A stretch of 20,527 nucleotides of DNA, from the NCBI GenBank assembly GCA_964428205.1, contig CAYRXE010000014.1:1-20527 (forward strand), in the 5' to 3' direction. Of the stretch, positions 13,745 to 19,650 are shown piece by piece. How positions within the stretch are numbered: position 1 is the first letter of the stretch; each line of letters begins with the position of its first letter. Both the position numbers and the translations under genes were made by a program. Source of the stretch: CAYRXE01 sp964428205 (lineage in GTDB: Bacteria; Patescibacteriota; Gracilibacteria; Peribacterales; Peribacteraceae). The notes below the pieces were generated by a model. It worked only from the letters and a program-made list of their open reading frames with translations, was not told the origin of the DNA and did no database searches.

Positions 13745-14782
13745 GTGATCACACTCGGAATCGATGCGCGGTTTGCAGACACAGGTACCGGCCTTGGCCG
13801 TTACACTCGCGAACTTGTGCAGCAGATCGTCAGTCAAAAACCGGAGGGCGTGCAGTTCACACTCTTCGTGCGAGATCCACACGCACTCTGGCTTCATGCC
13901 ATTAAAGATCACGTGAAACTGATTCGTTGTAACTTCACTCACTACTCGTTGGCAGAGCAAGTGGTGTTCCCGTGGATCCTCTGGTCCTCGAAGATCAATC
14001 TTCTCTGGAGTCCGCACTTCAATGTGCCCATGTTCTGTCCGGTGCCGTTCGTCGTCACGATTCACGATCTCATTTTGCATCGCTTCCCCAACAATGCATC
14101 GTTCCTCAAGCGACTCGCATACAATACTCTCTTCCGACACGCCGTAAAAAACGCGAAGAAGATTATTGCCGTGAGTCACTTTACCGAATCCGAATTGAGT
14201 ACTGTGTACGGAGCACGACTCACGCAAAAGACGACGGTGATCCCAGAAGGCGTGCCCGATGTCTTCCATCCGTACGATGTCACCGAGGCTGCTCCTGTGC
14301 TTGAGCGCTACAGCATCACACAGCCATTCTTCTTGTATGTAGGAAACGCCAAGGAACATAAGAATCTCGGTCTCTTGTTCGATGCCTTTTCTGCTCTGCC
14401 CGACACCGAAGCTATGCTCGTGCTCGTGAGTGGTGGAAAAGAATTGGAACGTCACACACTCCCCGGTCGCACGAAAGTTCTGAGTGGTGTGCCCGACGAA
14501 GACCTCGCACTCCTCTACTCTCTCGCACAGGCACTCGTCTCCCCTTCTCTGTACGAAGGATTCGGTCTCCCCATTGCCGAAGCAGCGGCATGTGGCTGTC
14601 CCGTCATTGCCATCCGAGGATCGGCTGTGAGCGAAATCGCTCCACCTTCTGCTCAGTTGGTCGAACCAACTCTTTCGGCATTTTCCTTCGCATTACAGCA
14701 TCCTCCTGTACGCTCAGGTGCTGTTCCACAGAAATCGTGGTCGCGTGTCGCAAGCGAAACACTCAATCTCCTCCTGTCGTAA
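13745..14782 (+). CDS. Glycosyltransferase family 4 (GT-B fold), second copy
   Basis: Predicted retaining glycosyltransferase of 345 aa; substrates unknown. It begins ITLGIDARFADTGTGLGRYTRELV, the canonical GT4 N-terminal glycine loop, followed by VVTIHDLILHRFP and IIAVSHFTESEL. The C-terminal domain has FFLYVGNAKEHKNLGLLFDAF, LSGVPDEDLALLYSLAQALVSPSLYEGFG, a complete E-x7-E (EGFGLPIAE) and GCPVIAIRGSAVSEIA. The frame is open further upstream, but it would overlap prmC, so I chose GTG at 13745, which puts MITLGIDARF at the true N-terminus. TATCAT (13713-13718) is a possible -10 box. The dciA-like gene starts 2 nt after its stop, so the two are cotranscribed. It is paralogous to the gene at 10021. 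Confidence 0.9.
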   Translation: MITLGIDARFADTGTGLGRYTRELVQQIVSQKPEGVQFTLFVRDPHALWLHAIKDHVKLIRCNFTHYSLAEQVVFPWILWSSKINLLWSPHFNVPMFCPVPFVVTIHDLILHRFPNNASFLKRLAYNTLFRHAVKNAKKIIAVSHFTESELSTVYGARLTQKTTVIPEGVPDVFHPYDVTEAAPVLERYSITQPFFLYVGNAKEHKNLGLLFDAFSALPDTEAMLVLVSGGKELERHTLPGRTKVLSGVPDEDLALLYSLAQALVSPSLYEGFGLPIAEAAACGCPVIAIRGSAVSEIAPPSAQLVEPTLSAFSFALQHPPVRSGAVPQKSWSRVASETLNLLLS

Positions 14783-14784
14783 TC

Positions 14785-15075
14785 ATGGACTCCATCCACT
14801 CTGTTCTTAGTAAGGTGCTACACAGGCGCGGACTCGAACGAGAGGCCCGAGCTGCGCAGGCAACGTACGCGGCAGACCGTGTGATGCTCGCGATCCTGCC
14901 GAACGTCGCTCCCCTGCTCAAAGCCAAGTCTTGCAAGCAGGGAACCCTGATCATTGAGGCAGCACATCCGATTGCTGCTCAGGAATGCCAATTGAAGATT
15001 CCGGAGCTTTTGGTGCTATTGGAGAAGGAACTGGACGGCCGTTTGGTGACCGAAATCCGCCTCATCCGAGCCTAA
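14785..15075 (+). CDS. dciA: DUF721/DciA-like protein, candidate replicative helicase loader
   Basis: A 96-aa protein that fits the DUF721/DciA pattern. It has an N-terminal helix (MDSIHSVLSKVLHRRGLEREARAAQ), a middle region (RVMLAILPNVAPLLKAKSCKQGTLIIEAAHPIAAQECQLKIPELLVLLEKEL in outline) and a closing strand (VTEIRLIRA). DciA proteins bind DnaB-type helicases and assist their loading in bacteria without DnaC or DnaI. A dnaB gene is in this same window, so a functional link is reasonable but inferred. The family is short and poorly conserved, so I hold this with moderate confidence. The ATG lies 2 nt after the glycosyltransferase stop with no separate ribosome binding site, suggesting translational coupling. 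rpsP follows behind its own promoter. Confidence 0.7.
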   Translation: MDSIHSVLSKVLHRRGLEREARAAQATYAADRVMLAILPNVAPLLKAKSCKQGTLIIEAAHPIAAQECQLKIPELLVLLEKELDGRLVTEIRLIRA

Positions 15076-15095
15076 AGAAGACCCTGGATTTGGCC

Positions 15096-15124
15096 TTGCG
15101 GCGACAATGTGCGTTCATTACACT
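15096..15124 (+). promoter_or_regulatory. Promoter of rpsP
   Basis: TTGCGG (15096-15101), exactly 17 nt, TACACT (15119-15124). The leader to the ATG at 15157 is about 26 nt and contains GGAAGG (15143-15148), 8 nt before the start. It is the clearest leadered gene in the window. Confidence 0.65.
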
Positions 15125-15156
15125 CTCCTAGCTCTCCGTTCTGGAAGGCACATTTT

Positions 15157-15567
15157 ATGCTCGTCATTCGCTTACAGCGCACCGGCCGCGAAAACACTCC
15201 GACCTACCGTCTGGTAGTGGCAGAGAAGGCACGCCCAGTGAAGGGTAAGTTCCTCGAGATCGTGGGACACTACCTCCCTGCTCGCGAGAACCCCGTGTTC
15301 GAGCACAACGACGAAAGCATCAACGCATGGATCAAGAAGGGTGCTATCCCAAGCGATACGGTTGCACGTCTCTTGAAGAAGGCAGGACTCAAAGACATGG
15401 ATAAGTTCATCGAGCGCTACAAGAAGCAGGTAAGCAAGAAGGCTCCTCCACCAGAAGCAGCTCCTGCACCAGCAGCCGCTCCAGCTCCAGTTGCTGAAGC
15501 AGCACCAGAAGCTCCAGTAGCTGAGGCTCCAGCCGAGGCACCTGCAGCAGAAGCACCAGCTGCGTAA
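15157..15567 (+). CDS. rpsP: Small ribosomal subunit protein bS16 with Pro/Ala-rich tail
   Basis: Structural protein of the 30S subunit. Residues 1-80 are the normal bS16 domain: LVIRLQRTGRENTPTYRLVVAEKARPVKGKFLEIVGHY, then SINAWIKKGAIPSDTVARLLKKAG. At 136 aa it is longer than the usual 75-90 aa. The extra part (about 96-136) is a low-complexity tail of Ala, Pro and Glu after a basic stretch (KKQVSKKAPPPE). Such acidic Ala/Pro tails occur on bS16 in several lineages; they are probably disordered. The start is fixed by GGAAGG 8 nt upstream; an in-frame extension back to 15109 is not needed. The stop codon directly abuts the heptamer array, and khpA follows, the usual rpsP-KH-protein order. Confidence 0.95.
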   Translation: MLVIRLQRTGRENTPTYRLVVAEKARPVKGKFLEIVGHYLPARENPVFEHNDESINAWIKKGAIPSDTVARLLKKAGLKDMDKFIERYKKQVSKKAPPPEAAPAPAAAPAPVAEAAPEAPVAEAPAEAPAAEAPAA

Positions 15568-15639
15568 GTACCAAGGTCCACGTACCAAGTGCCAAGTGAT
15601 TTTTACGTACCTTGGAACCTGATTCTTGGCACTTGGAAC
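15568..15639. repeat. Period-7 inverted heptamer array (GTACCAA/TTGGAAC type)
   Basis: The left arm reads GTACCAA, GGTCCAC, GTACCAA, GTGCCAA, GTGATTT (15568-15602). After two bases the right arm reads ACGTACC, TTGGAAC, CTGATTC, TTGGCAC, TTGGAAC (15605-15639). CCAAGTGCCAAG and CTTGGCACTTGG form a perfect 12-bp inverted repeat. It begins at the base after the rpsP stop, and its last heptamer supplies the -35 box of khpA. There is no T-run, so it is not an ordinary terminator. Confidence 0.8.
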
Positions 15640-15661
15640 TTCTCTTTGTGGGGTCTACACT
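15633..15661 (+). promoter_or_regulatory. Promoter of khpA, leaderless type
   Basis: TTGGAA (15633-15638, inside the last heptamer of the array), 17 nt, TACACT (15656-15661), then 8 nt to the ATG at 15670. No Shine-Dalgarno is present. Confidence 0.65.
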
Positions 15662-15669
15662 GTGAGCCG

Positions 15670-15939
15670 ATGTCCGATACCGCTCAGGAAATCACAGGGT
15701 TGAGCTTCATCAAGTACGTGCTCGAGAATTTGGTCGAAGATAAAGAAGAGCTCAGCGTCGATGGACGCATTGATGAATTGGGCGTGCTCATCACCGTCAA
15801 AGTGAGTGAGCGCGACATGGGTAAGCTCATCGGTAAGGGCGGTCAGACCGTCAAAGCACTTCGTACTCTTCTTCGCATCCTGGGAGGCAATGCTTCTCAG
15901 CGTGTGAACCTCAAAATCATCGAGCCTGGCATGGCTTGA
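15670..15939 (+). CDS. khpA: KH-domain RNA-binding protein KhpA
   Basis: A small single-KH-domain protein of 89 aa that binds RNA. KhpA homologues pair with KhpB/Jag in many bacteria and affect cell division and small-RNA biology. The signature is the GxxG loop in MGKLIGKGGQTVKALRTLLR, preceded by the ELSVDGRIDELGVLITVKVSERD strands and followed by RVNLKIIEPG. Length and gene order directly after rpsP match the family. The open frame extends back to 15589 through the heptamer array, but the ATG at 15670 gives the standard N-terminus (FIKYVLENLVEDKEEL) and sits 8 nt after the -10 box. A TrbC/VirB2-like membrane protein follows after 31 nt. Confidence 0.92.
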   Translation: MSDTAQEITGLSFIKYVLENLVEDKEELSVDGRIDELGVLITVKVSERDMGKLIGKGGQTVKALRTLLRILGGNASQRVNLKIIEPGMA

Positions 15940-15970
15940 TTTTCTTCTCCCCTCTTTTCCCCATCCCTTC

Positions 15971-16288
15971 ATGTTGCAGCAACTCCTCGAGAGCGGCAGC
16001 CCCATTCAGATCGTTGCGACGTTTATCGCACTCGCACTGATTGTGGCTTCGTTCCTCTGTCTGATTTTCATCATCATTGGTGGAATCACGTTTATTCTCT
16101 CTGCCGGTAACGAAGACAAGATCAAGAAGGCCGTCCACACGATTCGCTTTGCGATCATTGGACTCTTCGTCACGTTCATCGCGTTCTTCGCCGTGTCGTG
16201 GCTCAGTAAGATTTTGGGCATTCCGTTTGAGCTCAACTTCTCCATGATTCTGCAGCTCATGCAGGACATTCTGCAGTCGCTGAACTAA
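15971..16288 (+). CDS. Two-helix TrbC/VirB2-like membrane protein
   Basis: A small inner-membrane protein of 105 aa with hydrophobic segments at about 12-43 (QIVATFIALALIVASFLCLIFIIIGGITFI) and 58-80 (FAIIGLFVTFIAFFAVSWL). They are joined by the short charged loop SAGNEDKIKKAVHTI. The pattern of a Gly-Gly helix, then a SAG-x-E-[DE]-K-[IV]-K-K-A loop, then a second helix with IIG is typical of TrbC/VirB2-like pilin relatives that are frequent and often isolated in Patescibacteria genomes. There are no other type IV secretion genes in the window, so a pilus role is a guess. The leader is pyrimidine-rich, with no Shine-Dalgarno and no clear -10 box. Cotranscription with khpA, ending at the terminator at 16306, is likely. 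Confidence 0.8.
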   Translation: MLQQLLESGSPIQIVATFIALALIVASFLCLIFIIIGGITFILSAGNEDKIKKAVHTIRFAIIGLFVTFIAFFAVSWLSKILGIPFELNFSMILQLMQDILQSLN

Positions 16289-16305
16289 TCTCCAACTCTG
16301 ATTCT

Positions 16306-16333
16306 AAAAACCGCCCGATTGGGCGGTTTTTTT
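16306..16333. terminator. Bidirectional intrinsic terminator
   Basis: The stem AAAAACCGCCC/GGGCGGTTTTT closes on a GATT loop, followed by further Ts on the plus strand. An A-run on the left gives the mirror U-run on the minus strand. It ends the khpA transcript from the left and the tRNA-Val transcript from the right. Confidence 0.92.
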
Positions 16334-16342
16334 ATTCCTGGA

Positions 16343-16419
16343 TGGTGGGCGCCGAGGGATTCGAACCCGCGACCTACGAGGTGTAAGCTCGTCGCTCTAA
16401 CCAACTGAGCTAGGCGCCC
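16343..16419 (-). tRNA. tRNA-Val (anticodon TAC)
   Basis: A 77-nt cloverleaf including an encoded CCA. The acceptor stem GGGCGCC/GGCGCCC is perfect, the D arm is GCTC-AGTTGGTTA-GAGC, and the anticodon stem-loop is ACGAG-CTTACAC-CTCGT, giving anticodon TAC for GTA/GTN valine codons. The variable loop is AGGTC and the T loop TTCGAAT. The discriminator base is A. The T stem GCGGG/CCCTC has one C-U mismatch at its second pair. A TAAAAT box on the minus strand ends 8 nt before the 5' end. Confidence 0.97.
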
Positions 16420-16427
16420 GTGACTTG

Positions 16428-16433
16428 ATTTTA
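16428..16433 (-). promoter_or_regulatory. -10 box candidate for tRNA-Val
   Basis: TAAAAT on the minus strand, 8 nt before the tRNA 5' end; transcription would begin at or next to the mature 5' end. No good -35 is visible. Confidence 0.35.
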
Positions 16434-16441
16434 GCTTAAAG

Positions 16442-16476
16442 TATTCACTTTTCACTCTTCATTTTCCACTATATAC
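16442..16476. repeat. Period-7 heptamer array (TNTTCAC type), single arm
   Basis: Consecutive heptamers TATTCAC, TTTTCAC, TCTTCAT, TTTCCAC, TATATAC. It has the same 7-base period as the arrays at 9938 and 15568 but no complementary arm. It contains both the -35 (TTTTCA) and most of the -10 (TATACT) of secG. Confidence 0.6.
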
Positions 16477-16477
16477 T
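16449..16477 (+). promoter_or_regulatory. Promoter of secG, leaderless type
   Basis: TTTTCA (16449-16454), 17 nt, TATACT (16472-16477), then CCCCAC and the ATG at 16484. No Shine-Dalgarno is present. Confidence 0.65.
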
Positions 16478-16483
16478 CCCCAC

Positions 16484-16708
16484 ATGTCCACTATCGTCAC
16501 TGCCATCCTTATCGCTGTCTCGGTTCTCCTGATCATCTGCATTCTTGTGCAGCACAGGGTCTCTGGGTTATCCGCTACCTTCGGTGGTGGTGGCTCTCTG
16601 TACGTACAGCGTCGCGGTGCCGAGAAGGTGATCTTCAAGCTTACGATCTGGTTGTCTGTTGCGTTCTTCGCACTCTCGATCATCGACTTGATCGCACGAG
16701 GCTACTAA
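16484..16708 (+). CDS. secG: Preprotein translocase subunit SecG
   Basis: A small partner of SecYE that assists protein export across the cytoplasmic membrane. The 74-aa product has two transmembrane helices (about 2-22, IVTAILIAVSVLLIICILVQ, and 50-70, FKLTIWLSVAFFALSIIDLI). The conserved intervening loop is rich in Gly/Ser (SGLSATFGGGGSLYVQRRGAEK), matching the SecG pattern of GLSA-x-FGGG. Length and topology are normal. It is preceded by a strong leaderless-type promoter inside the heptamer array. No clear terminator follows before the next gene, whose own promoter starts 57 nt downstream. Confidence 0.93.
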   Translation: MSTIVTAILIAVSVLLIICILVQHRVSGLSATFGGGGSLYVQRRGAEKVIFKLTIWLSVAFFALSIIDLIARGY

Positions 16709-16764
16709 TCAGCTAAGAGGATCGTTTTCTTTTTGCCGTACCCGTTTTTGTGTTGTTGTAGTGT

Positions 16765-16793
16765 TTGTTCCTGACCTCGCATTCCCCTAAACT
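16765..16793 (+). promoter_or_regulatory. Promoter of the solute-binding protein, leaderless type
   Basis: TTGTTC (16765-16770), exactly 17 nt, TAAACT (16788-16793), then 7 nt to the ATG at 16801. No Shine-Dalgarno is present. Confidence 0.6.
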
Positions 16794-16800
16794 TACCCAG

Positions 16801-19014
16801 ATGTCATTCAAGCGCATTCGGCAGCTTCTTTCATCCATGAGCCGTACCGAACGGATGGTCCTTGCTGTGTGCACGCTTGGCGTGCTCATTGGGTTTGCCG
16901 GATTGGTATCGCAGTTCTATTTGCAGAATACGCTCCTGACCGCACGTGAAGGTGGTACCTACATCGAAGGTTCTGTAGGTCAGCTCCAACCGCTCAATCC
17001 TTGGTTTACGGTCCAAAACGACGTGAACCGCGACATTGTGTCGCTCGTGTTCAGCGGACTCCTTCGGTACAACCCCGAGACGAAGAAGATCGAAGAAGAT
17101 CTCGCCACCATGCAGGCAAGTAACGATGCACGCACGTACACACTCAAACTAAAAGATGGTTTGGAGTGGCACGACTCCACCGAAAAAAAGCGCCACGAGG
17201 TGACCGCGGATGATGTGGTGTTCACCTTCCAGACCATTCAGCAGCCGGGATTCCCCAATCCTCTGCTGCAGCAAAACTTCCGCCGTGTGACGATCTCCAA
17301 AGTGGATGCGAGGACGGTGAAGTTTGAACTCGAAGAACCGTACAGCTTCTTCCCCAGTAACCTCACGTTGGGATTACTCCCCAAAGATGCGTTTGAAGGA
17401 ATCCCGGTAAACAAGCTCGATCAAATGACCGACTTCGGTTTCAAGCCCGTTGGCGCCGGTCCGTATCGCCTTCGTACCATTGCCGATACAGAATTGAGCA
17501 GCGAAGTCACACTCGAACGTTGGAATCGCCCGATTCCTCCGGAGTCTCTTTTGGAGCGCGTCGTCTTCCGCATCTTCCCCGACTACTCCACCTTGGCGTC
17601 CGACTTCCAGTCACTCCAGGGCGTGCGCTTGGTGCCACTGAGTAGTAGTGGCGAGCCTGTGCTCCCCAAGCGTTTTAAAGCAGTGGAATACACGCTTCCG
17701 CAGTATGTGGCGCTGTTCTTTAACTTAAACCGCCGCGCCTTGCAGGACGAAAAACTGCGTCTGGGTTTGCAGCTGGGAACCAACAAAGAAGAAGTCGCAC
17801 ACGAAGTCTTCGAAACAACCATTGTCGATACTCCCCTCTTGGAAATTGACGACAAAGACTGGCGCTACAAGTTCGATCCCGAGGCTGCACAAGGTGCCCT
17901 CTTCGCCAGTCGCTGGAGCTTGCCCGAAAAAATCCGTCTGCAGAAACTCTTGGAGCGTCGCGAGGCCAACCGCATTGGAGGATTACGCGCCAATAGCATT
18001 GTGTATGTGCAAACAGGCGGCGTGCTCACGCTCACAGGCGCACTCACCGAGGTCAAACCTGGCTACAACGTGAATGGTCATCCTCTCGAGAAAGTCCCCA
18101 CCATGACCGGTGGCTGGCTTACACGAATTCCCACCACAGGTTCCGGCACGCTCAAGATGGGTGAGAACTTGCTCCGCCTTACCGACGACAAGGGCAAGAC
18201 GCTCGATTCGTTCTACGTGTACCGCGCTCTGTCGCTTGAGGACTACAGCCGTGCCGCAGCCGAGATCAGCTTGGTCGAACGCTTTGTGGTGTCGCGTGAC
18301 GAGCCGACGAAGCTCCCGGCAGATAAGCGCATTACCGCACAGAACTTGTTTGTGGACGAAGGCAGGTTGCGCGTGCGCCGTGCCAACGATCCCGTAGGCG
18401 TGCGCAAGAATGATCGTGGTGAACCGCTCAACTTGGTGCTCCTCACGAGCCCTTCGCCAACGTCGTACAAGACTGTCGCCAATAACATTGCCGAGCAGTG
18501 GGGCAAACTCGGAGTAAGCGTGCGTGTCGAAATTCCCAAGTCTCGCGAAGACTTCCAAGATCGTCTTCTCAAGCGTGATTACGACGTGCTGCTCTTTGGT
18601 GAGTCTCTTCTCGATAACCTCGATGCCTTCCCGTACTGGCACAGCTCCGGCGTGCAGAAGATCACGGGTAAAGTCACGGACCTTCGCAGTGATGCCTACA
18701 ACCTTTCGCAGTACGCATCCTTCAAAGCCGATACCCTCCTCGAAACCATCCGCAGAACAACAGACGAAAAGGAACGTCAAAAGGCACTCAAGGAATTGAG
18801 CGACGTGATGAAGGTCGATGTGCCGGCCATCTTCCTCTACTCGCCCACGTACGTGTTCGCACACAAGCAGGACATCCTCGGTTTGCACCTGGGTAACCTG
18901 TCGCTCCACAGTGATCGTTTCTTGACCCTCCCCAAGTGGTATGTGAAACAGCAGCGCATTTTCCCAGAGGGCAAGAGCTGGCTCTCGTTCCTGCCGTGGT
19001 TGTTTGGTCTGTAA
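16801..19014 (+). CDS. Anchored ABC-transporter solute-binding protein, family 5 (peptide type)
   Basis: Extracytoplasmic binding protein of 737 aa related to OppA/DppA. A basic N-terminus and one hydrophobic helix (about 18-38) anchor it; there is no lipobox Cys. The family-5 core begins at 50: GGTYIEGSVGQLQPLNPWF, VSLVFSGLLRYNPETKKI, YTLKLKDGLEWHD, VTADDVVFTFQTI, then KPVGAGPYRL and LFFNLNRRALQDEKLRLGL. The final lobe resumes at about 543 (LNLVLLTSPSPTSYKTVANNIAEQW) and ends with VPAIFLYSPTYVFAHK. Between the two lies an insertion (about 380-540) with beta-rich repeats (VQTGGVLTLTGALTEVKPG ... GSGTLKMGENLLRLTD) that is not part of standard OppA. No permease or ATPase genes are adjacent. The ligand is unknown. 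Confidence 0.9.
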   Translation: MSFKRIRQLLSSMSRTERMVLAVCTLGVLIGFAGLVSQFYLQNTLLTAREGGTYIEGSVGQLQPLNPWFTVQNDVNRDIVSLVFSGLLRYNPETKKIEEDLATMQASNDARTYTLKLKDGLEWHDSTEKKRHEVTADDVVFTFQTIQQPGFPNPLLQQNFRRVTISKVDARTVKFELEEPYSFFPSNLTLGLLPKDAFEGIPVNKLDQMTDFGFKPVGAGPYRLRTIADTELSSEVTLERWNRPIPPESLLERVVFRIFPDYSTLASDFQSLQGVRLVPLSSSGEPVLPKRFKAVEYTLPQYVALFFNLNRRALQDEKLRLGLQLGTNKEEVAHEVFETTIVDTPLLEIDDKDWRYKFDPEAAQGALFASRWSLPEKIRLQKLLERREANRIGGLRANSIVYVQTGGVLTLTGALTEVKPGYNVNGHPLEKVPTMTGGWLTRIPTTGSGTLKMGENLLRLTDDKGKTLDSFYVYRALSLEDYSRAAAEISLVERFVVSRDEPTKLPADKRITAQNLFVDEGRLRVRRANDPVGVRKNDRGEPLNLVLLTSPSPTSYKTVANNIAEQWGKLGVSVRVEIPKSREDFQDRLLKRDYDVLLFGESLLDNLDAFPYWHSSGVQKITGKVTDLRSDAYNLSQYASFKADTLLETIRRTTDEKERQKALKELSDVMKVDVPAIFLYSPTYVFAHKQDILGLHLGNLSLHSDRFLTLPKWYVKQQRIFPEGKSWLSFLPWLFGL

Positions 19015-19123
19015 TTGTGGCTCTGGACCCCACTTTAGGACCTTAACCACCTCTTAATCCCCTGTACGTAAGATTACGGCGTATTCAGCGTCTTTGCTGA
19101 TGATTATCCGCCCTCTACGACGA

Positions 19124-19152
19124 TTGACCTTCTGGGTTTGGTCGCGTAGACT
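19124..19152 (+). promoter_or_regulatory. Promoter of rplI
   Basis: TTGACC (19124-19129), exactly 17 nt, TAGACT (19147-19152). The leader to the ATG at 19181 is about 21 nt and includes a short hairpin, GCTCG-CAAGT-CGAGC (19159-19173), with no Shine-Dalgarno. Confidence 0.65.
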
Positions 19153-19180
19153 ACCTTGGCTCGCAAGTCGAGCAAATACT

Positions 19181-19627
19181 ATGGAAATTCTCCTCCTCCA
19201 AGACATCCCCGGCATTGGTAAGCAAAACGACCTTCTGGTCGTAGGTGATGGCTTTGCCTTGAACCACCTCCTCCCAATGAGGAAGGCTCTCGTGGCAACT
19301 CCAACGGTGCGCAAGCGCTATGCAGATCAGATCAAGAAGCGTGCAGAAGAAAAGCAGACGGAGCGCGAAATGCATGCAAACGCAGCTGCCGCTCTCGTTG
19401 GTAAGACTGTGCAGTTCACGAAGAAGATCACGAAGACTGGCAAGCTCTACGCTGGAATCAACGAAGAGCAGATCGCCGAGGCTATGAAGACGCAGCTTGG
19501 CTTCGAAATCTCTGCAGACAAGATCGTTCTCAGTGATCACATCAAGTCCGTTGGTAACTTCCCTGTCTCTCTCAAGATCGGTGAAGCAACACAGACGGTG
19601 AACGTGATTGTGACAGCAGAGAAGTAA
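19181..19627 (+). CDS. rplI: Large ribosomal subunit protein bL9
   Basis: Ribosomal protein at the base of the L1 stalk, where it restrains neighbouring ribosomes and helps frame maintenance. The 148-aa product has the normal length. It has the N-terminal domain MEILLLQDIPGIGKQNDLLVVGDGFALNHLLPMRKAL, the long connecting helix (KKRAEEKQTEREMHANAAAAL) and the C-terminal domain (KLYAGINEEQIAEAM ... GFEISADKIVLSDHIKSVGNFPVSLKI). An upstream extension to 19094 adds nothing recognisable, so the ATG at 19181 stands. bL9 is missing in some CPR lineages, so its presence helps narrow the host. An intrinsic terminator follows. Confidence 0.96.
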   Translation: MEILLLQDIPGIGKQNDLLVVGDGFALNHLLPMRKALVATPTVRKRYADQIKKRAEEKQTEREMHANAAAALVGKTVQFTKKITKTGKLYAGINEEQIAEAMKTQLGFEISADKIVLSDHIKSVGNFPVSLKIGEATQTVNVIVTAEK

Positions 19628-19650
19628 ATCACTCACTCATGAATCTAAAG

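Noticed and set aside
15109..15156. Upstream start for rpsP
   Set aside because: The extension lies over the -10 region and lacks family similarity; the ATG at 15157 has a good Shine-Dalgarno.
17983..19050. Minus-strand ORF (355 codons) opposite the solute-binding protein
   Set aside because: Antisense shadow of a clear coding frame, with no promoter or ribosome binding site of its own.
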